A stretch of DNA of 64,000 bases from CAVQBL01 sp963710715 (lineage in GTDB: Bacteria > Pseudomonadota > Gammaproteobacteria > DSM-16500): NCBI GenBank assembly GCA_963710715.1, contig CAVQBL010000013.1:495631-559630 (forward strand), given 5' to 3'. This document shows positions 8,887-19,322 of the stretch, piece after piece (position 1 is the first letter of the stretch; every line of letters begins with the position of its first letter). Position numbers and translations under genes: made by a program. Under the pieces are notes generated by a model that was not told the origin of the DNA, ran no database searches, and was given only the letters and a program-made list of their open reading frames with translations.

Positions 8887-9483
8887 ATGAATAACAGAAT
8901 TCTAAAATCATTAGACGAACACCTACATACCATGGAGCAACTGAAACATTTGGTTCCCACCATGGCAGCTGCGGCTCAGCGCATGCTAGCTACTTTGAAA
9001 AAAAATGGCAAAATCTTATGGATGGGAAATGGGGGTAGTGCAGCAGATGCTCAACACCTCGCGGCGGAGCTAGTGGGTCGTTTCAAGTTGGATCGTCGCG
9101 CGATTCCATCGATTGCATTAACAACGGATACATCTGTTTTAACCGCTGTCAGCAATGATCATGGCTATTCTTTGATTTTCTCTCGTCAGCTTGAAGCTTT
9201 GTGTCAACCGAATGATATCGTTGTTGGTATTTCAACTTCTGGTAAGAGTAAAAATATTTTAGAGGGAATAAAAACTGCCAAACAAAAAGGGGCTTTTACA
9301 ATAGGCTTGACGGGACAAGGTGGCCAACAATTAGCAGAACTTGCTGATTTATGTCTTGCTGTACCTTCAACCACCGTTGCGCGTATTCAAGAAGGGCATA
9401 TCTTTATTGGTCATATGTTGTGTGAGTTGGTAGAAAATGCTGTGTATGCTTCTGAAAACGCAAGTGCAGGTGAGTTCATCTAG
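8887..9483 (+). CDS. gmhA: Sedoheptulose-7-phosphate isomerase GmhA (SIS domain)
   Basis: A 198-residue SIS-domain protein. It carries the sugar-phosphate motifs GNGGSAADAQHLAAE (about 47-61), ISTSGKSKN and VARIQEGHI, which match GmhA. GmhA makes D-glycero-D-manno-heptose 7-phosphate, the first step to ADP-heptose for the LPS inner core. DiaA, a DnaA-binding paralogue of the same length, is the main alternative. The sugar cluster downstream favours GmhA. Its last codons overlap the convergent glycosyltransferase gene by 8 bp. Confidence 0.88.
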   Translation: MNNRILKSLDEHLHTMEQLKHLVPTMAAAAQRMLATLKKNGKILWMGNGGSAADAQHLAAELVGRFKLDRRAIPSIALTTDTSVLTAVSNDHGYSLIFSRQLEALCQPNDIVVGISTSGKSKNILEGIKTAKQKGAFTIGLTGQGGQQLAELADLCLAVPSTTVARIQEGHIFIGHMLCELVENAVYASENASAGEFI

Positions 9484-10588
9484 ACTTCTCCATCACAAAC
9501 TGCTTGAATTGTTCTCGGAATATCTCTGCCGAAAAGCGCGCTGCATTCGCAGTACAGTTTTCTAAGGTAAATTTTTCTTGGTGCATTTCAAATTCATGCA
9601 CCGCTTTTATAATGCTCACAACGCTTTGTTCATTAAAAAAGATTCCTGTTGGATTTGCATGATCTAAATCGTTTACTGTTTCGAGTGCGCCTCCTTTGCC
9701 AAAAGCAATAACAGGAGTTCCGCAAGCTTGTGCTTCTAATGGAACAACACCAAAATCTTCTTCTGCCGCAAATACGAGCGCTTTAGCACGTTGTAAATAA
9801 TGAATGAGTGTTTCAGTCGGTTGAAAGCCTAACATTTCAATATTATGTTTTGCTTTTTCTAGCGTTTTTTTGAATTCAGGCCCATCACCAATGACGACTA
9901 ATTTTTTATCTGGCATGTCAGCAAAAGCTTCAACAATTAATCCCATTTTTTTGTAGGGAACAAAACGTGATGCAGCGAGGTAAAAATCTTCTTTTTTAGC
10001 GTGTGGAAGAAATAAATGTGTGTAGACCGGAGGATGTATTACAGTCGCTTCACGTCTATATACTTTCCAAATACGTCTAGCAATAAACTGTGAGTTTGCA
10101 ATGAAGTGATCAACACCGTTTGCTGTACGTTGGTCCCAGATGCGCATCTTGTGTAAGATATGTTTAGCAATATAACCTTTAATACCTTTTTTCAAACCCG
10201 CTTCTTGTAAATATTGATGTTGCATATCCCATGCATAACGCATAGGAGAATGTATATAACTGATATGTACTTGGTCTGGCCCCGTAAGGACTCCTTTAGC
10301 GACAGCATGTGAACTGGAAATCACTAAGTTGTAGCTGGAAACATCCAATTGCTCAATGGCTAAAGGCATCAAGGGCAGATAATTACGATAATGTTTTTTA
10401 ACAAAAGGTAGTTTCTGGATAAATGACGTACGTGCAATCTTATTTTGTAGTGCTTGGCGTTGTTCAGGGGCTAAAAAATCGATGACAGCAAATAGATCTG
10501 CCTCAGGGAAACAATGTAACATTTCAGCTAAATAACGCTCAGTCCCTGCATAAGGCACTAACCAGTCGCATACAATAGCAATTTTCAT
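9476..10588 (-). CDS. Glycosyltransferase family 4
   Basis: A 370-residue GT-B fold glycosyltransferase. The N-terminal domain starts MKIAIVCDWLVPYAGTERY with the Gly-rich acceptor loop. The C-terminal donor domain has VVIGDGPEFKKTLEKA and the retaining-GT motif FAAEEDFGVVPLEAQACGTP (EDFG...E) that binds the nucleotide-sugar diphosphate. It is predicted to act at the cytosolic membrane face on a lipid-linked glycan of LPS or exopolysaccharide. The sugar specificity is unknown. It is divergent from the WcaJ-type gene at 10674, with about 85 bp between the two for promoters. Confidence 0.9.
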   Translation of the reverse strand: MKIAIVCDWLVPYAGTERYLAEMLHCFPEADLFAVIDFLAPEQRQALQNKIARTSFIQKLPFVKKHYRNYLPLMPLAIEQLDVSSYNLVISSSHAVAKGVLTGPDQVHISYIHSPMRYAWDMQHQYLQEAGLKKGIKGYIAKHILHKMRIWDQRTANGVDHFIANSQFIARRIWKVYRREATVIHPPVYTHLFLPHAKKEDFYLAASRFVPYKKMGLIVEAFADMPDKKLVVIGDGPEFKKTLEKAKHNIEMLGFQPTETLIHYLQRAKALVFAAEEDFGVVPLEAQACGTPVIAFGKGGALETVNDLDHANPTGIFFNEQSVVSIIKAVHEFEMHQEKFTLENCTANAARFSAEIFREQFKQFVMEKSR

Positions 10589-10673
10589 AATAGTACGGTA
10601 TCTTTTGTCAAATCAGATTAAATTCAATACAATAGGGAGCAGAATACCATAAAACGCATTTATGTAGGAAATT

Positions 10674-12078
10674 ATGCTTCCAAGAGGATTATTAAGAGAA
10701 TATTCCCGGCCCTTATCCATGGTGCTGCGGGCGCTGGATGTTTCTGCGGTTGTTATTGCAGGGTTAGGGATTTATTTTTATAAGTTTGAAGATATCAATT
10801 TGTCCCAGCAATACATTACCGCATTATTAGCAGCAGCGATGTTAACGATAGCGGTATTTTCTTTTTTCCGCGTTTACGAATCTGTTCGTGGGCAAGGTTT
10901 TTGGCAACATATCAGTCACCTCACTCAAGCCATGTTTACTTTATGGGTTTTGTTAGCGGGTTTAGCATTTTTGACTAAAACAGGAGAAGTGTTTTCACGG
11001 GCTTGGTTTATGTCGTGGGCAGTCTCTGCATTTGTTTTATTAATTATGCTACGTTGTGGTTTATTAATTGTATTGCGCTTTATGCGCTCTCACGGATTAA
11101 ATGAGCGTCGAATTATTATCATTGGAGCAGAAGAGTTAGGCGTCAAGTTAGCTGAAACAGTGCAAGAAGCGTTGTGGACTGGGTTTCGTATTGTGACTAT
11201 TTTTGATGATCACCCACAAGATAAGCCGGATGCGGTTTGTGGGATTCCAGTGCAGCAAATGCCACAAAGTTTGCAAAATTACATTGCCAATTCCAGTGTC
11301 ACAATTGATGAAATTTGGTTAGCTCTGCCATTGCAAGCAGAAGGGCGTGCTAAGAAAATTTTACATGAATTGCGTCACGAGATGATCACCACGCGGTTTG
11401 TGTTGGATGTTTTTGGCATTGATTTTTTGAGCCATTCTATTACGGATTTTGCTGGGTTCCCAATGCTGAACATTCGTTCAACTCCTATGATTGGCATGAA
11501 TCGTATTATTAAAGCCATAGAAGATAGGATATTGGCTTCCATCATTTTGTTATTCGCCAGTCCGATTTTTTTAATCACGGCGATGGCAGTGAAGTTTAGT
11601 TCGCCGGGCCCGATTTTTTATCGTCAAAAACGCGTGGGATGGAATGGTGAAGAATTTGAAATGTTAAAGTTTCGTACCATGCCGGTTGATGCGGAAGCAA
11701 CAACAGGTCCTGTGTGGGCTCAGGCTGGAGAAGACGCGCGCTACCAAAATAGGCGCATTATTACGCCAAACCAGCTTGGATGAATTGCCGCAATTTATTA
11801 ATGTATTGTTTGGAGAGATGTCGATTGTGGGCCCGCGTCCAGAACGATTAGTTTTTGTGGAACAGTTTAAAGATGAAATTCCACGTTATATGCAAAAACA
11901 TTTAGTGAAAGCAGGTATTACCGGTTGGGCACAAGTGAATGGTTGGCGGGGTAATACCAGTTTAGCAAAGCGCATTGAATACGATTTGTATTATATTGAA
12001 AATTGGTCATTGGCGTTTGATTTGAAGATTATTTTCTTAACTTTTTTTCAAGGGTTTGTTAATAAAAATGCATACTGA
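10674..12078 (+). pseudogene. wcaJ: Undecaprenyl-phosphate glucose phosphotransferase (WcaJ family), frameshifted
   Basis: A polyprenol-phosphate hexose-1-phosphate transferase that would start a lipid-linked exopolysaccharide unit. The N-terminal part has about four membrane helices and a CoA-binding-like domain (RRIIIIGAEELG). The C-terminal catalytic domain has KFRTM, then TSLDELPQFINVLFGEMSIV and VGPRPER. The frame breaks near 11737-11745 in a GCGCGC run. Restoring two bases (GC) rejoins the halves as one 468-residue protein, the usual family length. A real frameshift or a sequencing error in the GC run are both possible, and the latter fits the undamaged flanks. Its end overlaps the galE start by 11 bp. 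Confidence 0.88.
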
Positions 12079-13073
12079 TAAAAATCAATTACCTATTTTG
12101 GTCGTGGGTGGAGCAGGATATATTGGATCACATATGGTTGATTATCTTGAGCGTTCGGGTTATGTGCCGTTGTTTTAGATAATCTTTCAACAGGCCATCG
12201 TGATGCAGTTTTAAACGCAAAATTTATTATGGGTGATATTGCCGATCATCAATTGTTGGATACTTTATTTTCTACGCAAACATTTTTAGCCGTCATGCAT
12301 TTTGCTTCTTTTATTCAAGTGGGAGAATCAGTACAAAATCCGGGAAAATATTATGCGAATAATGTGGCAGGTACCTTAACTTTGTTAAATGCAATGTTAC
12401 GGCATAAGGTGAAGAATTTTATTTTTTCATCCACAGCCGCTGTGTATGGTGATCCAGAGTATTCGCCTATCGATGAAGCGCATCCGATTGCGCCAATTAA
12501 TCCTTATGGGCACAGTAAACGAATGATTGAACAAGTGCTGGATGATTTTAGTCGTGCTTATGATTTTCGCTTTGCAGCGTTACGCTATTTCAATGCAGCA
12601 GGTGCTGATCCAGAAGGCCGGTTTGGAGAAAGACATGAACCAGAATCGCATTTAATTCCGTTGGTGTTACAAGCGCTGAAGGGTGAAAGAGAGGCTATCA
12701 CTATTTATGGCAATGATTATCCGACAGCGGATGGACCTGCATACGTGATTATATTCATGTTACGGATTTATGTGCAGCGCATCTTTTGGCATTAGAAGAA
12801 TTGCTGCGAGGTAAACAACGTCTTATTTATAATTTAGGTACAGGACATGGTTATTCAGTTCAAGAAGTGATTGAAACGGCACGCGCGGTGACACAGCGCG
12901 ACATGCGCATCATTTTAGGTCCGCGCCGTGCAGGAGATCCTGCTGTTTTGGTTGCAGATGCTTCACGTGCGAAACAGGAATTAAATTGGCAGCCGCGTTA
13001 TTCTGATTTAGCGACGATTATTCAGCATGCGTGGCAGTATTTCTATCAACAAGAAGAATGTACGGTGGATTAG
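12068..13073 (+). pseudogene. galE: UDP-glucose 4-epimerase GalE, two single-base frameshifts
   Basis: A short-chain-dehydrogenase-like epimerase that interconverts UDP-glucose and UDP-galactose. The NAD site VVGGAGYIGSHMVDYLE is at the start, and the catalytic YGHSK (in NPYGHSKRM) and FSSTAAVYG follow. The C-terminus ends with RAGDPAVLVADASRAKQELN. Two breaks occur, near 12168 (VPLF-stop where VPVVLDN is expected) and near 12736 (DGPAYV where DGTCIRDYIHV is expected). Each is explained by one missing base. With both restored the protein is 335 residues, normal for GalE. Errors or recent decay cannot be separated from the sequence alone. Confidence 0.9.
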
Positions 13074-13197
13074 TCGCGCTTGTGAACCGAAGTTAAACCC
13101 GTAGCGAGAGGTCGCGCATGCTCTTAGCTGGGGTCCAGTCTTTTTGGCGATACACATGCTCACCACAATGACGGACTACGCTTCTTGAGAGTGGCTT

Positions 13198-15648
13198 TTA
13201 GGATTTTTTTGGTTGTATTGCCAACGGCGCATTTTTTGCTGTTGACGAATTTTCCTCTTCATCTGAAGTGTAAAACATTGACGCTTGTACTGATGTTACT
13301 CTTATTTTGTCTTCATCTGGCTCTGAATCTTGATCTTGCTCTGGATCTGACGCTGGCTCCTCAACTTCGACTAACTCATCATCTGACTCCCTAACATTCT
13401 TCTTTGGAAAAAATGGTTCAACGAACTGGTCCAATTCGTTTTGGTTTAAAAACAATGGTTCCCATGGAAAATACTTCACTTTATTACTAATATATTCCCT
13501 CAACGAAGGTATAATTTCATCATGAAAATATTTAAACCCCCTTGAATCGGAACACAACTGATGATCCGATAATACCTCTTGCTTGAGCACATAAAGAAAA
13601 AACCTTAAAAAAGGATATTTTTCTTCTATATGTATATCCGCAGTTTTCAGCTTAGCATTCTCTAGGATTTTTTGATTAATATGATCTATAGCGTCTGCAA
13701 ATAAATACAATACGGTCATTTCATCAATCTGATAAGCTTTAATAATTTCTCTTTTAGCCATTAACAATCTTCCATTCTTTGGCAAATCCCCTGACAAATA
13801 TCCAACAGTAGCTCTTATTATGTCAGGAATCTGCGAGCGATTAAGAATTGGATTATCATCTGTTATAGATGATAAATTTTGCTTTTCATCTGAAGCAGCG
13901 CTAGTAAACATTGGTAATGGTTCTATTGATGTTTTTGGTTGAGAAAATTCGGATTCAGAGTCCATCATTTCTTTTAAAGAATGAGGCTGATAACCCATCT
14001 TCTCTTCATAAGAAGGACTTAGTGGACTGGGTGGCTCACTATCAAATATCTCCTCTTCTCGGTCAGAAAGAGTCCGAAAATCTATCTTAGAATCTATCCC
14101 AGCAAGCTGACTAGGTCCAGAACTCATCATTTTCTTTTCAAAAGAAAAAGAATCTAGTTCCGGAAACTCTATCGATAAAAGCTTTTGAATAGATAAAGGC
14201 TCTTTAGATAATAAATGTTCTTGAAGGAACGGTGCAAGAAACCGGATTACATCCACTCGGCTTGAAAACAATGGCCTCCGTAGATTCGTTACTCTCACGT
14301 CATGTTTAAAAAAATGCTTAGCATCAAAATACCAGGAAGGAGTAATACCCCCAAAATTAAAAAATCCTCCTGAATAGAAACACAACTTTCTCTCCGTTAA
14401 CGTCTCATGTTTAAGCGCTTCAAGAAAAAACTTTAAAAAAGGATATTTTTTTTCTATTATTTCTTCTATATTACGTATATCCTCAATGGTTTTTAGCCTA
14501 TTCCCCCTCAGCTCCTCTTGGATTTTTTGATTAATATTCTTTATAGTTTTTCTCAATAACTTGAATACAAAAGACGGATGAAAAAAACTATCTCTCTGAT
14601 AAGCATCAATCTGGTGAGCTTTGATAATTTCTCTTTTTGCCATTATCAATCTTTTATCTTCTGACAAATTCGTTTGTGAGAAATAGCTAACAGCTCTTTT
14701 TATTACATGACAAGTACGCAAGAGATTAAAAGTTAGATTATCACCAGACTGGGCATAATCTATATTAGCCAAAGTATGATTAGCACCATTGAGTAAGAGA
14801 GTCTTTGCTAGATTCTCATTTTTCTTAAGAACAGAGACCTGAAGTGGGCAAATGCCATGAAAGAAAGTGTTGAGATCACAATATTGGGATAGGTATTCAA
14901 CCACCCTTAAATTTTCACCCTGACCATCACCCCATAAACAAGCCGTCATAAGTGGGCTAGGATTACCTACTATCTTTATGTCCTCGTGCTTTGCGTCTTT
15001 ACATTCAGTTCTTTCATACTCTATTTGGTATTTTACTAACATCCAAATTAAAACTTCGCAATCCAAGGTAGCTGCGAAGCTCAAGATACTTATCTCATCA
15101 TGTGACTCTACGGTTCTTTTGTAATCTGGTAATTCACTGAATTCGGGTAATTTTTTTAATGATAAAGAACTTGCCTTTAGTAGTCGTTTTAGATCGATAG
15201 CAAATTCTTTGAAGTCTATTCGAGTAAAATTCTTTTTTACATCTTCCAGCAAGGCGTATATTCTTTCTAAAAGGGTTTCCTTCAATTTTCTTCTCATCTC
15301 AAACAAACCCCGAAGGCCTGTCGTGAATAAGTAAATGGTACTTCCTCCCAGAAACCATGGCAAGAATCTATCCAGAATGGTTTCACTATATAGCTTGTCT
15401 AGAGCCTCTTGATCGTTTAATTGCTTTAACACTTCTGCTATGACATTTGTGCTTTGAATGTATGCACTTTCCCAATCGGAAATGGAAGACCCAGCAAAAT
15501 TCGGCGGAAAACTCACCAAAGAAAGACTATTTAATTGTTTAAGCAATAATACTAGCTCTTCCTCTTTCTTATTTAAAGAAGTCGTTGGTCTAAGCAATTC
15601 GGCTAGCGATGAGGTTTGTTTTTCCTCTCCCCCTTTTCTTGGATCCAT
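13198..15648 (-). CDS. Large orphan with ankyrin-like segment and internal duplication
   Basis: An 816-residue protein with no family I can name as a whole. Around residues 215-300 there are ankyrin-like units (PLMTACLWGDGQGENLRVVE, then PLQVSVLKKNENLAKTLLLNGAN). A module of about 150 residues occurs twice: once from about residue 315 (MAKREIIKAHQID, then KYPFLKFFLEALKHE) and again near 645 (MAKREIIKAYQID, then KYPFLRFFLYVLKQE). A possible membrane segment lies near residue 105 (FLPWFLGGSTIYLF). The C-terminal 60 residues are highly acidic. Such architecture is typical of translocated effectors in Legionellales; that role is inference. It interrupts the sugar cluster on the opposite strand, which suggests an insertion. 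Confidence 0.8.
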   Translation of the reverse strand: MDPRKGGEEKQTSSLAELLRPTTSLNKKEEELVLLLKQLNSLSLVSFPPNFAGSSISDWESAYIQSTNVIAEVLKQLNDQEALDKLYSETILDRFLPWFLGGSTIYLFTTGLRGLFEMRRKLKETLLERIYALLEDVKKNFTRIDFKEFAIDLKRLLKASSLSLKKLPEFSELPDYKRTVESHDEISILSFAATLDCEVLIWMLVKYQIEYERTECKDAKHEDIKIVGNPSPLMTACLWGDGQGENLRVVEYLSQYCDLNTFFHGICPLQVSVLKKNENLAKTLLLNGANHTLANIDYAQSGDNLTFNLLRTCHVIKRAVSYFSQTNLSEDKRLIMAKREIIKAHQIDAYQRDSFFHPSFVFKLLRKTIKNINQKIQEELRGNRLKTIEDIRNIEEIIEKKYPFLKFFLEALKHETLTERKLCFYSGGFFNFGGITPSWYFDAKHFFKHDVRVTNLRRPLFSSRVDVIRFLAPFLQEHLLSKEPLSIQKLLSIEFPELDSFSFEKKMMSSGPSQLAGIDSKIDFRTLSDREEEIFDSEPPSPLSPSYEEKMGYQPHSLKEMMDSESEFSQPKTSIEPLPMFTSAASDEKQNLSSITDDNPILNRSQIPDIIRATVGYLSGDLPKNGRLLMAKREIIKAYQIDEMTVLYLFADAIDHINQKILENAKLKTADIHIEEKYPFLRFFLYVLKQEVLSDHQLCSDSRGFKYFHDEIIPSLREYISNKVKYFPWEPLFLNQNELDQFVEPFFPKKNVRESDDELVEVEEPASDPEQDQDSEPDEDKIRVTSVQASMFYTSDEEENSSTAKNAPLAIQPKKS

Positions 15649-15704
15649 TGAGATTTATCCTCATCCAGCGTGTTCCACTCAAAAAAACAACCCAGTTTAC
15701 CGCT

Positions 15705-16846
15705 TCACGACAACACTTCTTGAATTAACCCCTTCACTGTCTTTGTCGCCGCTGCCCAATTAAGCCGGGTTTTAAATTCATTGAATGAAGACAAAGCAAG
15801 TTCTTCGTAGCGAGAATAATTTTGCATTAAGCCCATAATATAATCACAATAACGTGAAACAGGCGCGTCCAGTGCGAATGTCATGCCATTGATGTGATCT
15901 TTCACAACAGTTGATATTCCTCCCACATAGGAAGACAAGCAAGGCAAGCCAAAAGCATTACCTTCGCTAAAAACAACGGCGCATGCCTCAGCGCGGGATG
16001 GCAAAAACATAAAATGTGATTCTTGCAATAAGCGGGTAATTCTTTCCATTCCTTCGGGGGTGCGTTTAGAAATAAAACCAGGGCAGTTAATGTAATCGGG
16101 TATTTCAACATCGTTGGGCGGCTGACAACCTAGGAAATTTAATTCAACTGGCTGGCCAGCTGCATGTAATGCTTTTGCGACATTAAATACGATGTCTCCA
16201 CCTTTTCGATCCCAATGTTTTCCTAAAAAAAGTAATTTGACTTGTCACGCGAACGTTTTTTTACCATGGTACGAATATCGTCCATTGTATGGTGGCATTC
16301 CATATTGGCACCAAAGGGAACAACTTTTACTTTTTCTTTGCTTGCGCCATAAATTTCTAATGCAGTACGTGCAGCCCAATCCGAAGAAAAAATAGCAAGT
16401 TTGCAGCGTTTTAAGCATTCACGGGTGATGAGATTACCTTGTTCAATAGAGCTTGCAGAATGGCTGGAAAATCCAGGGTAAAAACCTATTAAACTAGCAT
16501 ACAGGCCATCTGTCCAAAGAATATTGGATTGTTTCCCATCTAAATAAGCGATAGGGTTTATGAGCGGTGATACAACAGCATCTACGGGTAGAGTTGCGAG
16601 TTTTTTTGCAACTTGTGCGGAATAATGTTTTGCTGCCACAATATTATGACGTGGACTTTCACGCTGGCCGATCATTTTTTTTAAAAATTGATTTGGCTTA
16701 AAAAGAATGGGTAATCGTCTAGATAAATTACCAATGCGCTCAAGGTGAATACCTTGCTTCTCAAGGGCATTCGCCATGTGAAAGGGGGTGCCTGACCAAT
16801 TTCCAATATCTCGTGAATCAAAAGTTGTTGCAAATGCGAGTTTCAT
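15705..16846 (-). pseudogene. Glycosyltransferase (GT4-like), one frameshift
   Basis: A GT-B type glycosyltransferase in two frames. The N-terminal 207 codons (from 16846) start MKLAFATTFDSRDIGNWSGT and include the linker VKVVPFGANMECHH. The C-terminal part (to 15705) carries the donor-binding FLPSRAEACAVVFSEGNAFG and GLPCLSSYVGG. The frame changes near 16240, where one missing A in an A-run would restore LLFLGKHWDRKGGD after the RSRDKS segment. The repaired protein is 380 residues, normal for the family. It lies upstream of galU on the opposite strand and belongs to the polysaccharide cluster. Confidence 0.85.
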
Positions 16847-16942
16847 TTATTTACTCCTATCGTAGTCCCGTTTTATTATCTCAATAGAATATGTTACCAT
16901 CCAGCATTTTCATGAGTGTCTGAAAGTGTCCAGGAATATAAC

Positions 16943-17809
16943 ATGAAAATCACTAAAGCAGTTTTTCCCGTGGCGGGTTTAGGAACGCGATTTTTGCCTG
17001 CAACCAAAGCAAATCCTAAAGAAATGATGCCTATCGTTGATAAGCCTTTGATTCAATATGCGGTTGAAGAAGCCATTGCGGCGGGAATCCGAGAGCTTAT
17101 CTTTGTGACTAGCAGTAGTAAGCGTGCCATTGAAGATCATTTTGACTCTAATTTTGAATTGGAATCGAATTTACGTGAGCGAGGAAAGCACGATTTATTA
17201 GAAATCGTACGTGGGATTTTGCCAGATGGAGTATCCTGTGCCTATATCCGCCAAAAATCACCCCAAGGCTTAGGTCATGCGGTTTTATGTGCTAAGCAGT
17301 TGGTTATGGGGGAACCCTTTGCGGTATTGCTTGCGGATGACTTGATTGATGGGGGAAAACAGTCTTGTTTGCATCAAATGATGGAAACCTATCAGCAAAA
17401 AGGTTCGAGCGTAATTGCAGTACAACAAATCGAGCGTACTGAAACAGAAAAATATGGTGTAGTTGATGTAGCCGAGCATAGTAGAGTCACCCGTATTCGC
17501 AGTATTGTTGAAAAGCCTCACCCTGACAAAGCGCCATCCAATCTTGGCGTAGTAGGGCGTTATATTCTGACTCCACAGATTTTTACCTTATTGGAAAAAA
17601 CCGCTAAAGGCTCGGGTAATGAAATTCAATTAACCGACGCTATCGCAAAACTTTTACAAGAAGAACCCGTCTATGCCTTGCAGTTTGAAGGCAAGCGCTA
17701 TGATTGCGGTTCCAAGCTCGGTTATCTTGAAGCCACTATTGCTTATGCTTTGAAACATCCGGAACTTGCGGACGATTTCAAACATTGCATAAAGGACTAT
17801 ATAGAATGA
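16943..17809 (+). CDS. galU: UTP-glucose-1-phosphate uridylyltransferase GalU
   Basis: A 288-residue nucleotidyltransferase making UDP-glucose from UTP and glucose-1-phosphate. The N-terminal signature FPVAGLGTRFLPATKANPKE is followed by the sugar-binding region VEKPHPDKAPSNLGVVGRYI and the C-terminal RYDCGSKLGYLEA. The ATG at 16943 is chosen over an in-frame upstream start at 16916 because it has an AGGAA site 8 bp ahead and matches the family N-terminus. Its stop overlaps the next start (ATGA). UDP-glucose feeds GalE and Ugd in the same cluster. Confidence 0.96.
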   Translation: MKITKAVFPVAGLGTRFLPATKANPKEMMPIVDKPLIQYAVEEAIAAGIRELIFVTSSSKRAIEDHFDSNFELESNLRERGKHDLLEIVRGILPDGVSCAYIRQKSPQGLGHAVLCAKQLVMGEPFAVLLADDLIDGGKQSCLHQMMETYQQKGSSVIAVQQIERTETEKYGVVDVAEHSRVTRIRSIVEKPHPDKAPSNLGVVGRYILTPQIFTLLEKTAKGSGNEIQLTDAIAKLLQEEPVYALQFEGKRYDCGSKLGYLEATIAYALKHPELADDFKHCIKDYIE

Positions 17810-19311
17810 ATGCGATTAATCGTACTCCTTGGGCTATTTATTTAACGGCTGCTGTTATTAGTATTTTGCTTTCATTTTGGATGAGTGTGCGCTCATCCGT
17901 CATTAATCCAGATGCCATTTGTTATGTACAAAGTGCGGAAGCGCTGCAATCTGGTCTCAACTTTGCTATGCATTTATGTGGGCAAGCAAAGTGGCCCTTT
18001 TATTCTATACTTATTTTTGGTTTAGTGAGTGTAACAAAAATTTCTTATGTTGCTGCAGCGTATAGCTTAAATGCATTTTTTTCACTCATTTCTGTTGTCA
18101 CTTTTATTGCTATTGTGCGCTCTTTAGGTGGTACACGGCGTGTACTGTGGCTGGCGGCAGCGGTTATTTTGTTGGCGCATGAATTTAATGCAGTGCGTCA
18201 ATATATTATTCGAGATCACGGTTTTTGGGCGTTTTATTTGTTATCTATACTTTTTCTGCTGCATTATCTGCGTACGCAACAGTCGCGTTTTGCTTTTTTC
18301 TGGAGTGTGAGTCTCATTATTGCTGGGTTATTTCGTGTAGAAGGAATAGTGTTTTTATTATTAATACCGTTCCTTACTTGGTTTGATACAAGAAAAACAA
18401 TGCTATTGCGTGCAAAATCATTTTTGCTATTAAACACACTGACATTGTTGGCATTGGCTGGTGTATGTATTTGGTTGTTATTACACCCCAGTTCGCAATT
18501 AGGGCGCTTACGTGAGATTCAACAGCAGTTTTTTCATGGTGTATCGTTTATTGTAAATAATTTTTATTATAAAAAAACGATGCTAGAAACCCATGTTTTG
18601 GTTTCTTTTTCTGAACGCGATGCGACAACAGTGTTTTCACTGATGTTGATTGTTTGGTACATCAGTCGTGTTGCCATGAATTTGCCACTGATTTATTTTG
18701 CTTTGGTTGTTTATGCATGGTGGAAAAAATTATTGCCCGCAGATCGAATAATACGGTTAGTGTTATGGAGTTATATCATTATAAATGTCATTGTGACGTT
18801 TGCATTTTTGCTTGAGTTTATGTTTCTTTCCAAACGATATTTAGTTGCGCTTTCATTAGTCTTAATGATATGGGTGCCGTTTGCTTTAGATAGATTAATT
18901 CAGCAATGGTACGTGCGTAAGTGGTCACTTGCTTTAGCTGTGCTTTTTATTACTACTTCTGCAATTGGTGGAATTTTTGATTTTGGTTATTCAAAGCAAT
19001 ATGTTCGTGACGCAGGTGAGTGGCTAGAGAAAAACACGCCAGCAGAAGCATCTGTTTATAGTAATGATTATCAAGTGATGTATCATTCGCACCATTTTGG
19101 TAATGGAATTTTTCAAAAAATTAAGCAATTTAAAAATCTTAATGCCCTTGCTGATAATAAATGGAAACAATACGATTATCTTGCGCTGCAAATAGTGAAA
19201 AAACAGAAAGAAAAAAGTGCTCCTATTTTGCGGGAAATTCAATTGACACCCGTGCAAGTGTTTTCCAATAAGCGGGGCGATCAAGTTATTATTTATAAAG
19301 TGCCAAAGTAG
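17806..19311 (+). CDS. Polytopic GT-C-like membrane protein
   Basis: A protein of about 501 residues with at least ten predicted membrane helices and a short C-terminal soluble part (YSKQYVRDAGEWLEKNTPAE onward). The pattern (first helix, then an acidic luminal loop with NPDAICYV, later HEFNAVRQYIIRDHGFWAFY) resembles PMT/ArnT-type GT-C glycosyltransferases. These use polyprenyl-phosphate sugars on the periplasmic side. I cannot identify a specific subfamily. It is translationally coupled to galU (ATGA overlap, AAAGG site 11 bp ahead), which supports a role in glycan modification. Confidence 0.7.
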   Translation: MNAINRTPWAIYLTAAVISILLSFWMSVRSSVINPDAICYVQSAEALQSGLNFAMHLCGQAKWPFYSILIFGLVSVTKISYVAAAYSLNAFFSLISVVTFIAIVRSLGGTRRVLWLAAAVILLAHEFNAVRQYIIRDHGFWAFYLLSILFLLHYLRTQQSRFAFFWSVSLIIAGLFRVEGIVFLLLIPFLTWFDTRKTMLLRAKSFLLLNTLTLLALAGVCIWLLLHPSSQLGRLREIQQQFFHGVSFIVNNFYYKKTMLETHVLVSFSERDATTVFSLMLIVWYISRVAMNLPLIYFALVVYAWWKKLLPADRIIRLVLWSYIIINVIVTFAFLLEFMFLSKRYLVALSLVLMIWVPFALDRLIQQWYVRKWSLALAVLFITTSAIGGIFDFGYSKQYVRDAGEWLEKNTPAEASVYSNDYQVMYHSHHFGNGIFQKIKQFKNLNALADNKWKQYDYLALQIVKKQKEKSAPILREIQLTPVQVFSNKRGDQVIIYKVPK

Positions 19312-19322
19312 TAGCAACTGAG

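Noticed and set aside
11686..12078. Independent 130-residue sugar transferase gene
   Set aside because: It is the C-terminal catalytic part of the WcaJ-type protein and joins the upstream frame by a 2-bp correction.
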